This document shows positions 15,761-23,152 of a stretch of DNA of 24,575 bases, in pieces. The stretch lies in NCBI GenBank assembly GCA_003476445.1, contig DMUF01000013.1:1416-25990 (forward strand). The letters are read 5' to 3'. The position numbers and the translations under genes are program-made. This DNA is from Gammaproteobacteria bacterium. Its GTDB lineage: Bacteria; Pseudomonadota; Gammaproteobacteria; Pseudomonadales; Azotimanducaceae. Numbering within the stretch: position 1 is the first letter of the stretch; the number at the start of each line of letters is the position of its first letter. The notes under the pieces were generated by a model. It saw nothing but the letters and a program-made list of their open reading frames with translations, had not been told where the DNA came from and ran no database searches.

Positions 15761-17293
15761 ATGAGTGCAGTCGCGAACGTCGCGGTCGTGGGATCTGGCA
15801 TGTGTGGCATGACCACGGCGTTGGCTCTGGCGCGCCGCGGACACCAGGTCACGGTGTTCGAGCGCGATCCCCCGCCGCCCGCGGGTAACGCGGACGACGC
15901 ATTCTTCAACTGGCAGCGGCTTGGCGCGGCGCAGTTTCGGCATCCTCATGCCTTCCTTGGCGGTATGTGCAACATCATCCGCGACAACTATCCGGACCTC
16001 CTGGAGGCGTTTTACGCCGCCGGTGCGCGTCGTGTCGGCTTCGAAGAAATGCTGCCGCCCCCGCTCAAGGCACAGTACACGCAGGAAGAGGGCGATGACC
16101 GTCTCTGGGTGCTGCTGTGCCGCCGGGCCACGATGGAAACCGTTATCCGTCGCTACGTCGAAACGCTGCCGAACGTGACTATCCGCAATCGCGTTCACGT
16201 GGTAGGACTTATCACCGAGTCGGCGGGCGATGGGCTGGTCGCTCGAGGGCTGGAGATCCGCGATCGCGCGGATGAGCAGGGGGTCAGCGAGCGGGTTGCG
16301 GCCGATCTCGTGATCGACGCCAGCGGGCGCGGCACGCGCTTTCCCGCGATGCTGCGTGAACTCGGGCGCGAAGTGACCGAAGAGGTGGAAGACGCCGAGA
16401 TCATTTACTACACCCGGCACTATCGGCTGCTACCGGGGCAGTCGGAACCGCCACGCGGGGAAAACCGGAGCGCTGGCGATCTGGGCTATCTCAAGTACGG
16501 CGTGTTTCCGGGTGACAACGGGCATTTCGCCATCATTCTCTGCGTTCCCGATTGCGAGCCGGAACTCAAGGAAGCAGTGCGGGATCCCGCCACGTTCGAT
16601 CGTATGTGCGCAAGCATTCCCGGGCTCGAGCCGTGGATTGCGCGCAGCGAACCGACCACAGAGTCGTTTGGTTTCGGCGATATCAAGGCGGTGTGGCGAC
16701 ACTACGTCCCGGAAGGCAGCCCGCTCGTGCTCGGATTCTTTGGTGTGGGCGATGCCACGCTGCGGACGAACCCGCTCTATGGCCGTGGCTGCAGCACCGG
16801 GCTCATGCATGCGCACATTCTGGCCGACGTGCTCGAGTCTACGACCGACGCCCGCGAACGCGCGGTGCGCTTCGATGCGCGTACCCGCGACGAGCTGCGG
16901 CCGATCTGGGAAGCGAGCCGAAACGAGGACCGCAACGGCACCAAGCGCGCGCTGGCCACCATGACCGGCGCAGCGGTGGATCGCCCGGATTCACTGCGCA
17001 AGTGGTTCGGTCTCGCGTTCGGCGACGCGTTGCTCGCGGCGGCACGGGATGATCTGCATGTCATGCGCGGTATGATGCGCACGTTCCATCTGCTCGAGCG
17101 GCCGGGGGACTTCCTGAAGGATGGCAAGACCCGGCGCAAGGTGATGCGCTATATGCTCCGCGGGCGCCGGCGCAATGCGGGCGCCCGGCTGCAGATCGGA
17201 CCATCCCGTGCCGAGATGCTCGCCCTGGTCGGGCAGGGTGCTTCTCAAGGAGCCCAGGGAGCTGCTCAGGAAGACCGCGCCCGCGCAGCCTGA
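15761..17293 (+). CDS. FAD-dependent oxidoreductase, group A monooxygenase-like
   Basis: This 510-residue flavoprotein has an N-terminal FAD Rossmann motif, GSGMCG (residues 11-16), ending in the acidic strand VTVFERD. A second conserved region, ADLVIDASGRGTRFP, corresponds to the segment before the catalytic domain of aromatic hydroxylase-like enzymes. A GD motif binds the FAD ribityl chain (FFGVGDATLRTNPLYGRGCS). The layout fits the 2-polyprenyl-6-methoxyphenol hydroxylase / geranylgeranyl reductase superfamily. A lysine/arginine-rich stretch near residue 455 (KTRRKVMRYMLRGRRRNAG) precedes a low-complexity Gln/Ala tail. ATG 15761 is chosen because AAGGA lies 7 bases upstream and a promoter sits just before it. 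The 3' end overlaps the end of the oligopeptidase gene on the other strand by 28 bases. The substrate is unknown. Confidence 0.82.
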   Translation: MSAVANVAVVGSGMCGMTTALALARRGHQVTVFERDPPPPAGNADDAFFNWQRLGAAQFRHPHAFLGGMCNIIRDNYPDLLEAFYAAGARRVGFEEMLPPPLKAQYTQEEGDDRLWVLLCRRATMETVIRRYVETLPNVTIRNRVHVVGLITESAGDGLVARGLEIRDRADEQGVSERVAADLVIDASGRGTRFPAMLRELGREVTEEVEDAEIIYYTRHYRLLPGQSEPPRGENRSAGDLGYLKYGVFPGDNGHFAIILCVPDCEPELKEAVRDPATFDRMCASIPGLEPWIARSEPTTESFGFGDIKAVWRHYVPEGSPLVLGFFGVGDATLRTNPLYGRGCSTGLMHAHILADVLESTTDARERAVRFDARTRDELRPIWEASRNEDRNGTKRALATMTGAAVDRPDSLRKWFGLAFGDALLAAARDDLHVMRGMMRTFHLLERPGDFLKDGKTRRKVMRYMLRGRRRNAGARLQIGPSRAEMLALVGQGASQGAQGAAQEDRARAA

Positions 17294-19380
17294 TCGCGAT
17301 CCGCAAAGGCGAGACTGAGTAAGAGGAACGCGTATTCCTCTGCCAGCTCGCGTAATGCCTCGAACCGGCCGGACTGGCCGCCATGTCCGGCTTCCATCTC
17401 CGTCTTGAACAGCAGCCAGCGATCGTCGGTCTTTTGCGTGCGCAGCTTTGCCACGTACTTGGCTGGCTCCCAATAGGTTACGCGGGGGTCGTTGAGCCCT
17501 GCGGTAACGAGCATGGGTGGATAGGCCGCAGGCGCCAGCTGGTCGTAGGGCGAGTAGCTGCGAATGTGGTGGAACGCAGCCGGGTCGATGATTGGGTTAC
17601 CCCATTCCGGCCATTCGATCGGGGTCAGCGGCAGGGTGGGGTCGAGCATCGTATTCAACACGTCCACGAACGGGACATGGGCAATGGCCGCGCCCCAGAG
17701 CGCAGGCGCCTGGTTCACCGCGGCGGCGACGAGCTCGCCGCCCGCGCTGCCGCCCGAGATGGCGATGCGTCCGCTGGCGGTATAGCCACGCGCGACCAGG
17801 TCGCGCGCCACGTCGACGAAATCGTTGAAAGTATTAGTGCGCTGCGCAAGCTTGCCGGCCTCGTACCAGGCGTAGCCGAGATCATCGCCGCCGCGCACGT
17901 GGGCTATTGCGAAGACGAAGCCGCGCTCGAGCAGGCTCAGCCGGTTCGCGGAGAAGCCCGGCATGATGGACTCGCCGTAGGCGCCATAGCCGTACAGGTA
18001 GAGCGGCGCCGTTCCGTCCCGTACCACGTCGCGACGCGCCACCACGCTGACAGGAACCTGGACACCATCGCGCGCGGTTACCAGCAGGCGCTCGCTTGTG
18101 TAGCGCGCGCTGTCATATCCGCTGGGAATCGTCTGCACCTTGCGCACGGTCAGCGAAAGCGAAGCGAAATCATGGTCGAGGATCGTCGTGGGCGTGACCA
18201 TGGATTCGTAGCGCAGGCGCAGGAAGGGCGCGTCGTACTCGCTGTTGTTGCCGAGCCCCACGACATGCGCGGCTTCGGGAAGTGCAATGTGGTAGTCGCT
18301 CCCGTCGTCACTGAGGATGCGTACTTCGTCGATTCCGGCCACGCGCTCTCCCAGCACCACATGCCCGCGATGCCGCATGCACCAGGTCAGGTAGCGATCG
18401 TCCCGTCCAGCAAGGCGCAGCTGCCAGTGCAGCTGGTCGGGCTGCGTTTCGGTCGCGCTCAGCAGCGCAAAATTGCGGTGCATTGCGTTCGAGAGGAACC
18501 AGAACCGGCCCTCGCCGTGATCCACGCCATACTCGTGGCCGGGCGTTCGAGCGCTGAAGGCGATCGGGGTGGCATGCGGATCCGCGGCCCCAACGTGGAA
18601 GGCCTGCGAGGTCACATGATCAGCCGCGCTGATGATCAGGTATTGCTCGGAGCTCGAGAGCGCGAGATCAACGAAGAACGCGTCGTCCGCTTCCTCGAAC
18701 AGCACGCGATCCTCGGTTTCTTCGTTGAGCGCTCGAACTCTGATCTGCCAGGGTCGCCACTGCGCATTGCGTACCAGATAGGCGAGGTGCCGACTGTCGG
18801 CAAACCAGACCGGTGCACCGTGAGTGTCCGCGATGGGCGTTCCGACCTCGGTTCCGGTGGTCAGGTCGGTGATGCTAAGCACGTAGCGTTCGTCACCGGT
18901 GGTATCCATGCTTGCGGCGAGGAAACGGCCGTCCGGGCTTACGGAGAGCCCGCCGAGATCGAAGTACGCGTGGCTCGCGGCAAGTGCCGCTTCATCGAGC
19001 AGCACGGTCCATGATGGATCAGTCTCCGCAGGTGCCGCAGCGTGGGTCGCCGGTGCGCGCAGCCAGGTGCGGTACTGTGCGCCTGCCTGAAAACGCCATT
19101 GATACCAGTACCCGTGCTCGCGCCAGGGCACGGCGCTCTCGGTCTCCGGCTCGCGCGCCTTGAGTTCGGCAAAGAGCTCGTCCACAAGGGAGCGATGCGG
19201 TTCGAGCGCTGCCTCGAAGTAACGATTCTCGGCGGTCAGGTAATCCAGGATGTTCTGGTCTTTGACGTCGGGGTAGTCCGGATCCCGCAGCCAGGCATAC
19301 GGGTCCTCCAGCGTGACGCCGTGATGGGTGTAGGTTCGGGGCTCGCGCCGCGCGACAGGGGGTTCAGGACGGTCAGGCAT
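17266..19380 (-). CDS. ptrB: Oligopeptidase B-like S9A serine peptidase
   Basis: This 704-residue prolyl-oligopeptidase-family enzyme cleaves short peptides, typically after basic residues in oligopeptidase B. The N-terminal half is a beta-propeller that gates the active site, beginning THHGVTLEDPYAWLRD. The C-terminal alpha/beta-hydrolase domain holds the catalytic triad: Ser545 in SGGSAGGE, Asp631 in GLNDPRV and His666 in AGHGGQSGR. YGYGAYG and AHVRGGDDLGYAWYEAGK are family hallmarks. ATG 19380 is chosen over an upstream in-frame ATG at 19434 because GGAGA lies 7 bases before it and the family start matches. There is no signal peptide. It is divergent from the SRAP gene across 113 bases. 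The last 28 bases overlap the FAD oxidoreductase gene tail to tail. Confidence 0.93.
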   Translation of the reverse strand: MPDRPEPPVARREPRTYTHHGVTLEDPYAWLRDPDYPDVKDQNILDYLTAENRYFEAALEPHRSLVDELFAELKAREPETESAVPWREHGYWYQWRFQAGAQYRTWLRAPATHAAAPAETDPSWTVLLDEAALAASHAYFDLGGLSVSPDGRFLAASMDTTGDERYVLSITDLTTGTEVGTPIADTHGAPVWFADSRHLAYLVRNAQWRPWQIRVRALNEETEDRVLFEEADDAFFVDLALSSSEQYLIISAADHVTSQAFHVGAADPHATPIAFSARTPGHEYGVDHGEGRFWFLSNAMHRNFALLSATETQPDQLHWQLRLAGRDDRYLTWCMRHRGHVVLGERVAGIDEVRILSDDGSDYHIALPEAAHVVGLGNNSEYDAPFLRLRYESMVTPTTILDHDFASLSLTVRKVQTIPSGYDSARYTSERLLVTARDGVQVPVSVVARRDVVRDGTAPLYLYGYGAYGESIMPGFSANRLSLLERGFVFAIAHVRGGDDLGYAWYEAGKLAQRTNTFNDFVDVARDLVARGYTASGRIAISGGSAGGELVAAAVNQAPALWGAAIAHVPFVDVLNTMLDPTLPLTPIEWPEWGNPIIDPAAFHHIRSYSPYDQLAPAAYPPMLVTAGLNDPRVTYWEPAKYVAKLRTQKTDDRWLLFKTEMEAGHGGQSGRFEALRELAEEYAFLLLSLAFADRDQAARARSS

Positions 19381-19424
19381 GCGCGGTCTCCGTTCGAGGC
19401 ACCGTGGTCGGGCGCCGCCCACGC

Positions 19425-19430
19425 TACACT
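19425..19430 (+). promoter_or_regulatory. Possible -10 box for the SRAP gene
   Basis: TACACT lies in the 113-base divergent gap between the oligopeptidase and SRAP genes, 63 bases before the SRAP ATG. No convincing -35 box is seen at the right distance. Confidence 0.3.
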
Positions 19431-19493
19431 GCAATAGGCGGCACCGGGAGGGTCCCGTCGCAAAAGCCGCTGCGCTGAAGGAGAACCGAGGTC

Positions 19494-20219
19494 ATGTGCG
19501 GGCGCTGCAACATCGATAGCCTGCCGCTCGCGCGCTGGATCCTCGAGGAGCTCGGGGTGCAATGGTCCGCTCCAGCCAATCCGAACGCGGCGCCAACCGA
19601 AACGCTGACCGTGCTGCGTGAGGCGGCGGGCGGTGCTCTTGAAGCCGCGCCGATGCGCTGGTGGCTGACGCCGCATTGGGCACCGGAGCCTGCGACACGC
19701 TACAGCCTCTTCAACGCGCGTTCCGAAACGCTCGCGACCAGTCCGGCCTTTCGCGATGCGTTTCGGCACCGGCGCTGCGTGCTGCCGGTCTCAGGATTCT
19801 ACGAATGGTCTGCTTCGCCGGGGTCGGCGGGAGGCCGGCCGGCGAAGGTGCCCTGGTACATTCACGCCGAGGGGGCGGCCGGGCTGCTGCTTGCGGGTAT
19901 CTGGTCGCACTGGGCTGATCCGAGCGGCGCGAATGCTTTCGACAGCTTTGCGGTCGTGACCACCGCTGCGCACCCGAGTCTGGGCTTTCTGCACCATCGG
20001 CAGCCGGTCATGCTGGCGCCGGCGGAGGTGCCGCGCTGGCTGGCCGCAGACGCCTCGCGCACAATGCTCGCGCCGCTGCTCGAGCCTAGCCTGCCGGTTG
20101 CGCTGGTGGTCGACCCCGTGTCCACGCGCGTCAACAATGCGCGTTACAAGGAGTCCGACTGCGCCACGCCCATCGGTTCGGCGGTGAAGCTATCTGCAAC
20201 AGGAGATCGAACGTGCTGA
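19494..20219 (+). CDS. SRAP/YedK (HMCES) family DNA-protein crosslink protein
   Basis: This 241-residue protein belongs to the SOS-response-associated peptidase family, which covalently caps abasic sites in single-stranded DNA through the N-terminal cysteine and can remove its own initiator methionine. MCGR at the start supplies Cys2. Asn74 in FNARSET and Glu104 in SGFYEW match the catalytic Asn and Glu of YedK. The His region reads FLHHRQPVML, with His167 in the position of the conserved histidine; the usual motif there is close to HxRMP, so RQP is a variant. The ribosome site is AAGGAGA. The last 7 bases overlap the next gene, implying coupled translation. No LexA box is evident upstream, so SOS control is not shown. 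Confidence 0.93.
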   Translation: MCGRCNIDSLPLARWILEELGVQWSAPANPNAAPTETLTVLREAAGGALEAAPMRWWLTPHWAPEPATRYSLFNARSETLATSPAFRDAFRHRRCVLPVSGFYEWSASPGSAGGRPAKVPWYIHAEGAAGLLLAGIWSHWADPSGANAFDSFAVVTTAAHPSLGFLHHRQPVMLAPAEVPRWLAADASRTMLAPLLEPSLPVALVVDPVSTRVNNARYKESDCATPIGSAVKLSATGDRTC

Positions 20220-20671
20220 TGGACGCAGGCGCCTGGCGGGGCAAAGGCACCCTGCTGTACCCCGGCAGTAGCCTCGGGCTACCGCTGGTGGCTGCGCTCG
20301 AGGTGCTGCCTGAGGACGGCGCATGGACCCTGACAGGCTCCTGCACGCTCGAGGGAGATGCAGCCGTTCCCTTCTCGGTACGCCTGCACCTCGATCATGA
20401 AGGTGTTTGGGGCGTAGCGGTCTACAGCGCCGTGATGGGATTGGAAGGCACCGCCAAGATCGAGAGCGAACCCCACCTCGCGCTGCTCTGGAGCGAAAGC
20501 GGTGATCGGCAGATGACGCTCACCCTGTTTTCCATCGCGGGCGGCGTTGGCTGTCGCGGCTTCGTGCGCGCGGCCGGTAAGGTTCGCACCTGGGAAATCG
20601 CGTGGCGCCGCGAGGCTGCACCGCAGCCTGTGGGCAACGTGTTCTCCCTGCGTCCGTTCCGCCGGCGCTGA
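20213..20671 (+). CDS. Hypothetical 152-residue soluble protein coupled to SRAP
   Basis: I do not recognise this protein. GTG 20213 is chosen because AGGAG (20201-20205) is 7 bases upstream; the alternative ATG at 20219 would be 13 bases away. The gene overlaps the SRAP stop by 7 bases, in a different frame. The sequence has no membrane helix or signal peptide. It looks like an all-beta fold: alternating hydrophobic strands such as WTLTGSCTLEG, FSVRLHLDHEGVWGVAVY and QMTLTLFSIAGGVGCRG. It opens WRGKGTLLYPGSS, a lipocalin- or nitrobindin-like type of start, and ends in a basic tail, FSLRPFRRR. Coupling to SRAP suggests a linked role, but nothing in the sequence shows what it is. Confidence 0.75.
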   Translation: MLMDAGAWRGKGTLLYPGSSLGLPLVAALEVLPEDGAWTLTGSCTLEGDAAVPFSVRLHLDHEGVWGVAVYSAVMGLEGTAKIESEPHLALLWSESGDRQMTLTLFSIAGGVGCRGFVRAAGKVRTWEIAWRREAAPQPVGNVFSLRPFRRR

Positions 20672-20687
20672 GCGCGCGCCGCGCTCA
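20669..20687. terminator. Hairpin spanning both stop codons of convergent genes
   Basis: TGAGCGCG (20669-20676) and CGCGCTCA (20680-20687) form a perfect 8-bp stem with a 3-base loop. The outer three bases of each arm are the stop codons of the 152-residue protein on the plus strand and the Gfo/AKR fusion on the minus strand. There is no T-tract on either side, so it may work as a weak bidirectional terminator or an mRNA 3'-end stabiliser. Confidence 0.45.
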
Positions 20688-22697
20688 ATCGCGCAGATCA
20701 AGCCACGCGAGTTCCTCCGCGGAAAGACCGAGACCAAGCGCGCGTGCGCAGCTGCGGGTCTCCGCAAGGGTCCGTGGTCCAACAAGCGGCAGGCACGGAA
20801 ACGGCTGCTGCAGCACGTACGCCAGCGCTACGTTGATCATGTCGACCCCGCGCTCCGCAGCCAGCTGCCCTGCGCGCCGGCGCCGCTCGATATTGTCCGC
20901 AGCGCCCCAGGTCTCGAGGAGTTCAGCCATCGTGGGCTGCATGGTCGTGATCGTGATCTGCTCGCGCCCCTGGTTCTCGAGCACCTGGTCCGCCCACGGC
21001 GTGAAGAACCCGCGCGCCTGCGATGACCACGGCAGCAGCGCCATGCCGGTCTCGGTGAGGTAGGCACGCCAGGCGGCGTCCGAAGCGCTCACCACGCCAG
21101 GCCAGATCGGCTTCACCATGCGCGCGAGGCTGAAGTTGTTCGACACCGCGCGAAAGCCGTCGACGCCGCGGCTCGCGGCATAGGCGTTCGCCGCCTGCAC
21201 CCGCGGCAAGGTCCAGTTCGATCCGCCGAACACGCGGATGCGTCCCGCCTGTACTTCTGCATTCAGCGCGTCGATGAACTCGTCGACCGGAATATCCAGG
21301 TTGTCGCGGTGCAGGAAATAGATGTCCACGTGATCGGTCTGTAGCCGGTCGAGACTTTCCGTCAGCTGTCGTCCGATCGCCTCGGGGTTGCAGTCCGGTG
21401 TGTGCGCGCCCTTGCCAATGATCACGATCTCGTCGCGCAGGCCGCGCTGCCGATGCCAGTGTCCGAGCATCCGTTCCATGGCCCCGCCGCCGTAAATGTA
21501 GGCGGTGTCGAATGCGTTGCCGCCCTGCTCCACGAAGTGGTCCCACATGACCGCCGCATGGCTCATGCTGGGCTGGTTGTCGCAACCCATGACCAGTCGG
21601 GAGACGGAGGGCGTGAGCCCGGGAATGCGTGCGTGCGTGATGGGTGCGGTAACCGACGCGCGCGGCGGGCGCTGCCGCAGCGGGCCGGCGTGGGTGGCAG
21701 GGCGCTCACGCTCGTATTCAAGCCCGATGGCGCGTCGCCACGCATCCAGGGCGAGCGCGTTGCCCGCGCTGTCGGCATGGGACATGGCGGGGGATTCCAG
21801 CGCGCCGCGTCGCAGACACTCCGCGACGTGCTCTGCTTCGAGCACGTACAGCGGTCGGGCGGTGCCACTCACGCGTTCGACCTCGCGCCCCGGTCGGCGC
21901 AGTTCGAAGGACCATTGACCCTCGGCGTTGGCGCAATGCCAGGGGTTTCGCACCCGGATGCTGCCGCGTTCGCCATAGATGCGGATTTCATTGTCGAGCA
22001 GGACCGAAACGCCGGTGGCGATCTGCGCGGACACGCCGTTGTCGAACTCAAGCAGCGCGGCGCTCCACTCGTCCACGCCGGTCTTGCCAAGATGACCATG
22101 AGCTCGCACCCGCTGCGGCTCTGCCCCGGTAATCAGACGAGCGGCAGACAGCGGATAGCAGCCGACGTCGAGAATGCCGCCGCCAGCGAGATCGTTCGCG
22201 AAGAGCCGGCTGCTCGCGTCGAAGGGCACTTGAAAACCAAAGCTCGCTTCGATGTGCCGCACGTCGCCGATCGCCCCGTCACGCACGAGACCCAGCCACG
22301 CAGCGGTCTGCGGGTGGACGCGGTACATGAAGGCTTCCATGAGAAAACGCTGGTGCTCGATCGCGGCATCCTGCATCGCCATGACTTCGGCATGGTTCAA
22401 CCCGAGCGGCTTTTCGCAGAGCACCGCCTTGCCCGCGGCGAGCGCGGCAAGGGTCCATTGCGCATGCTGTGGATGGGGTGTCGCAATGTAGACCGCGTCC
22501 ACGTTGGGGTCCGCGAGCAGGGCGTCGTGGCTCGCATGCGCCACCGTGCCGGGATAGCTTGAGCTGAAATCGGCCGCGCGCGACTGCTCGCGGCTTGCTA
22601 CCGCCACCAGGCGATTGTCCGTCGACCGCGCAAGCGCGCGCGCAAAGGTATGGGCAATGGTGCCGGTGGACAGAATGCCCCAGCGCAGGTCGGTCAT
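20685..22697 (-). CDS. Fused Gfo/Idh/MocA oxidoreductase and aldo/keto reductase
   Basis: This is one uninterrupted 670-residue reading frame encoding two redox enzymes. Residues about 1-330 are a Gfo/Idh/MocA dehydrogenase: a Rossmann start WGILSTGTIAHTFARAL, the catalytic-lysine motif CEKPLGLN and GGGILDVGCYPLS. A linker rich in Arg and Pro (RPATHAGPLRQRPPR) leads to an aldo/keto reductase at about 355-670. Its catalytic tetrad is intact: Asp and Tyr in FDTAYIYGGG, Lys in IIGKGAH, His in YFLHRDN. Both domains use nicotinamide cofactors, and the likely substrates are sugars, polyols or diols. ATG 22697 has GGGAG 7 bases upstream; a TTG two codons earlier is too close to that site. The gene converges with the 152-residue protein, and the stops lie within one hairpin. 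Confidence 0.92.
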   Translation of the reverse strand: MTDLRWGILSTGTIAHTFARALARSTDNRLVAVASREQSRAADFSSSYPGTVAHASHDALLADPNVDAVYIATPHPQHAQWTLAALAAGKAVLCEKPLGLNHAEVMAMQDAAIEHQRFLMEAFMYRVHPQTAAWLGLVRDGAIGDVRHIEASFGFQVPFDASSRLFANDLAGGGILDVGCYPLSAARLITGAEPQRVRAHGHLGKTGVDEWSAALLEFDNGVSAQIATGVSVLLDNEIRIYGERGSIRVRNPWHCANAEGQWSFELRRPGREVERVSGTARPLYVLEAEHVAECLRRGALESPAMSHADSAGNALALDAWRRAIGLEYERERPATHAGPLRQRPPRASVTAPITHARIPGLTPSVSRLVMGCDNQPSMSHAAVMWDHFVEQGGNAFDTAYIYGGGAMERMLGHWHRQRGLRDEIVIIGKGAHTPDCNPEAIGRQLTESLDRLQTDHVDIYFLHRDNLDIPVDEFIDALNAEVQAGRIRVFGGSNWTLPRVQAANAYAASRGVDGFRAVSNNFSLARMVKPIWPGVVSASDAAWRAYLTETGMALLPWSSQARGFFTPWADQVLENQGREQITITTMQPTMAELLETWGAADNIERRRRAGQLAAERGVDMINVALAYVLQQPFPCLPLVGPRTLAETRSCARALGLGLSAEELAWLDLRD

Positions 22698-22768
22698 GGT
22701 CAATCTCCCGCGGAAACCAAGAGCCGCACGCTAACCCACGCGCGTGAAGTCGTACAGGAGCGGGCTCA

Positions 22769-22797
22769 TTGTGATGGGCGCTGCAAATCGGGAGAAT
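22769..22797 (+). promoter_or_regulatory. Candidate promoter for the ABM-MFS gene pair
   Basis: TTGTGA (22769-22774) and GAGAAT (22792-22797) are 17 bases apart, within the 126-base gap between the divergent fusion gene and the ABM gene. The -10 box is imperfect. Upstream at 22737-22746 is a short CACGCGCGTG palindrome of uncertain meaning. Confidence 0.35.
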
Positions 22798-22823
22798 CGT
22801 CCGCGAGGGTAGGGGGAGTTGCC

Positions 22824-23126
22824 ATGTTCATTGCCATGAATCGTTTCCGCATCAATCACGGTTTCGAGGACGCGTTCGAGACCGTGTGGCGCGAGCGCGA
22901 GTCGTTTCTCGAAGGGGTGCCGGGCTTTCGCTCGTTTGCGCTGCTGCGCGGACCGGCGCGTGAAGATCACACGCTGTACGCATCGCATTCGGTCTGGGCG
23001 TCGCGCGCGGACTTCGTCGCCTGGACCGAGTCGGAAAATTTTCGCAAGGCCCACAGTCAGGCAAGCGCGCCAAAGGGCACCTATCAGGGACACCCGGATC
23101 TGGAAACGTTCGAACAGGTGGTGTGA
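22824..23126 (+). CDS. ABM-fold protein with IsdG-type heme-degrading active-site residues
   Basis: This 100-residue single-domain dimeric alpha/beta-barrel (antibiotic biosynthesis monooxygenase fold) protein keeps the three residues that define IsdG/IsdI/MhuD heme-degrading enzymes: Asn6 (AMNRFRI), Trp67 (DFVAWTESE) and His77 (FRKAH), at nearly the same numbers as in staphylococcal IsdG. In those enzymes His binds the heme iron, Trp forces heme ruffling and Asn is needed for oxygenation. EGVPGFRSFALLRG is the usual central strand-turn. There is no signal peptide, so it acts in the cytoplasm. GGGGGAG just before ATG 22824 is a good ribosome site. The MFS gene starts 26 bases downstream. It could still be a general quinol-type ABM enzyme; no heme-uptake genes are in the window. 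Confidence 0.85.
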   Translation: MFIAMNRFRINHGFEDAFETVWRERESFLEGVPGFRSFALLRGPAREDHTLYASHSVWASRADFVAWTESENFRKAHSQASAPKGTYQGHPDLETFEQVV

Positions 23127-23152
23127 TCGCCACCGGTTCAGGGGGGCGGGGA

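Noticed and set aside
15617..16420. Long N-terminal extension of the carbonic anhydrase frame
   Set aside because: It is antisense to the FAD oxidoreductase. The carbonic anhydrase fold and a good ribosome site begin at 15616.
17383..19014. 543-codon plus-strand frame opposite oligopeptidase B
   Set aside because: It is long but antisense to a gene with a full catalytic triad. The translation is Arg/Gly/His-rich and has no domain I recognise.
21402..22562. 386-codon plus-strand frame opposite the Gfo/AKR fusion
   Set aside because: It is antisense shadow of a clearly coding gene with all expected catalytic motifs.
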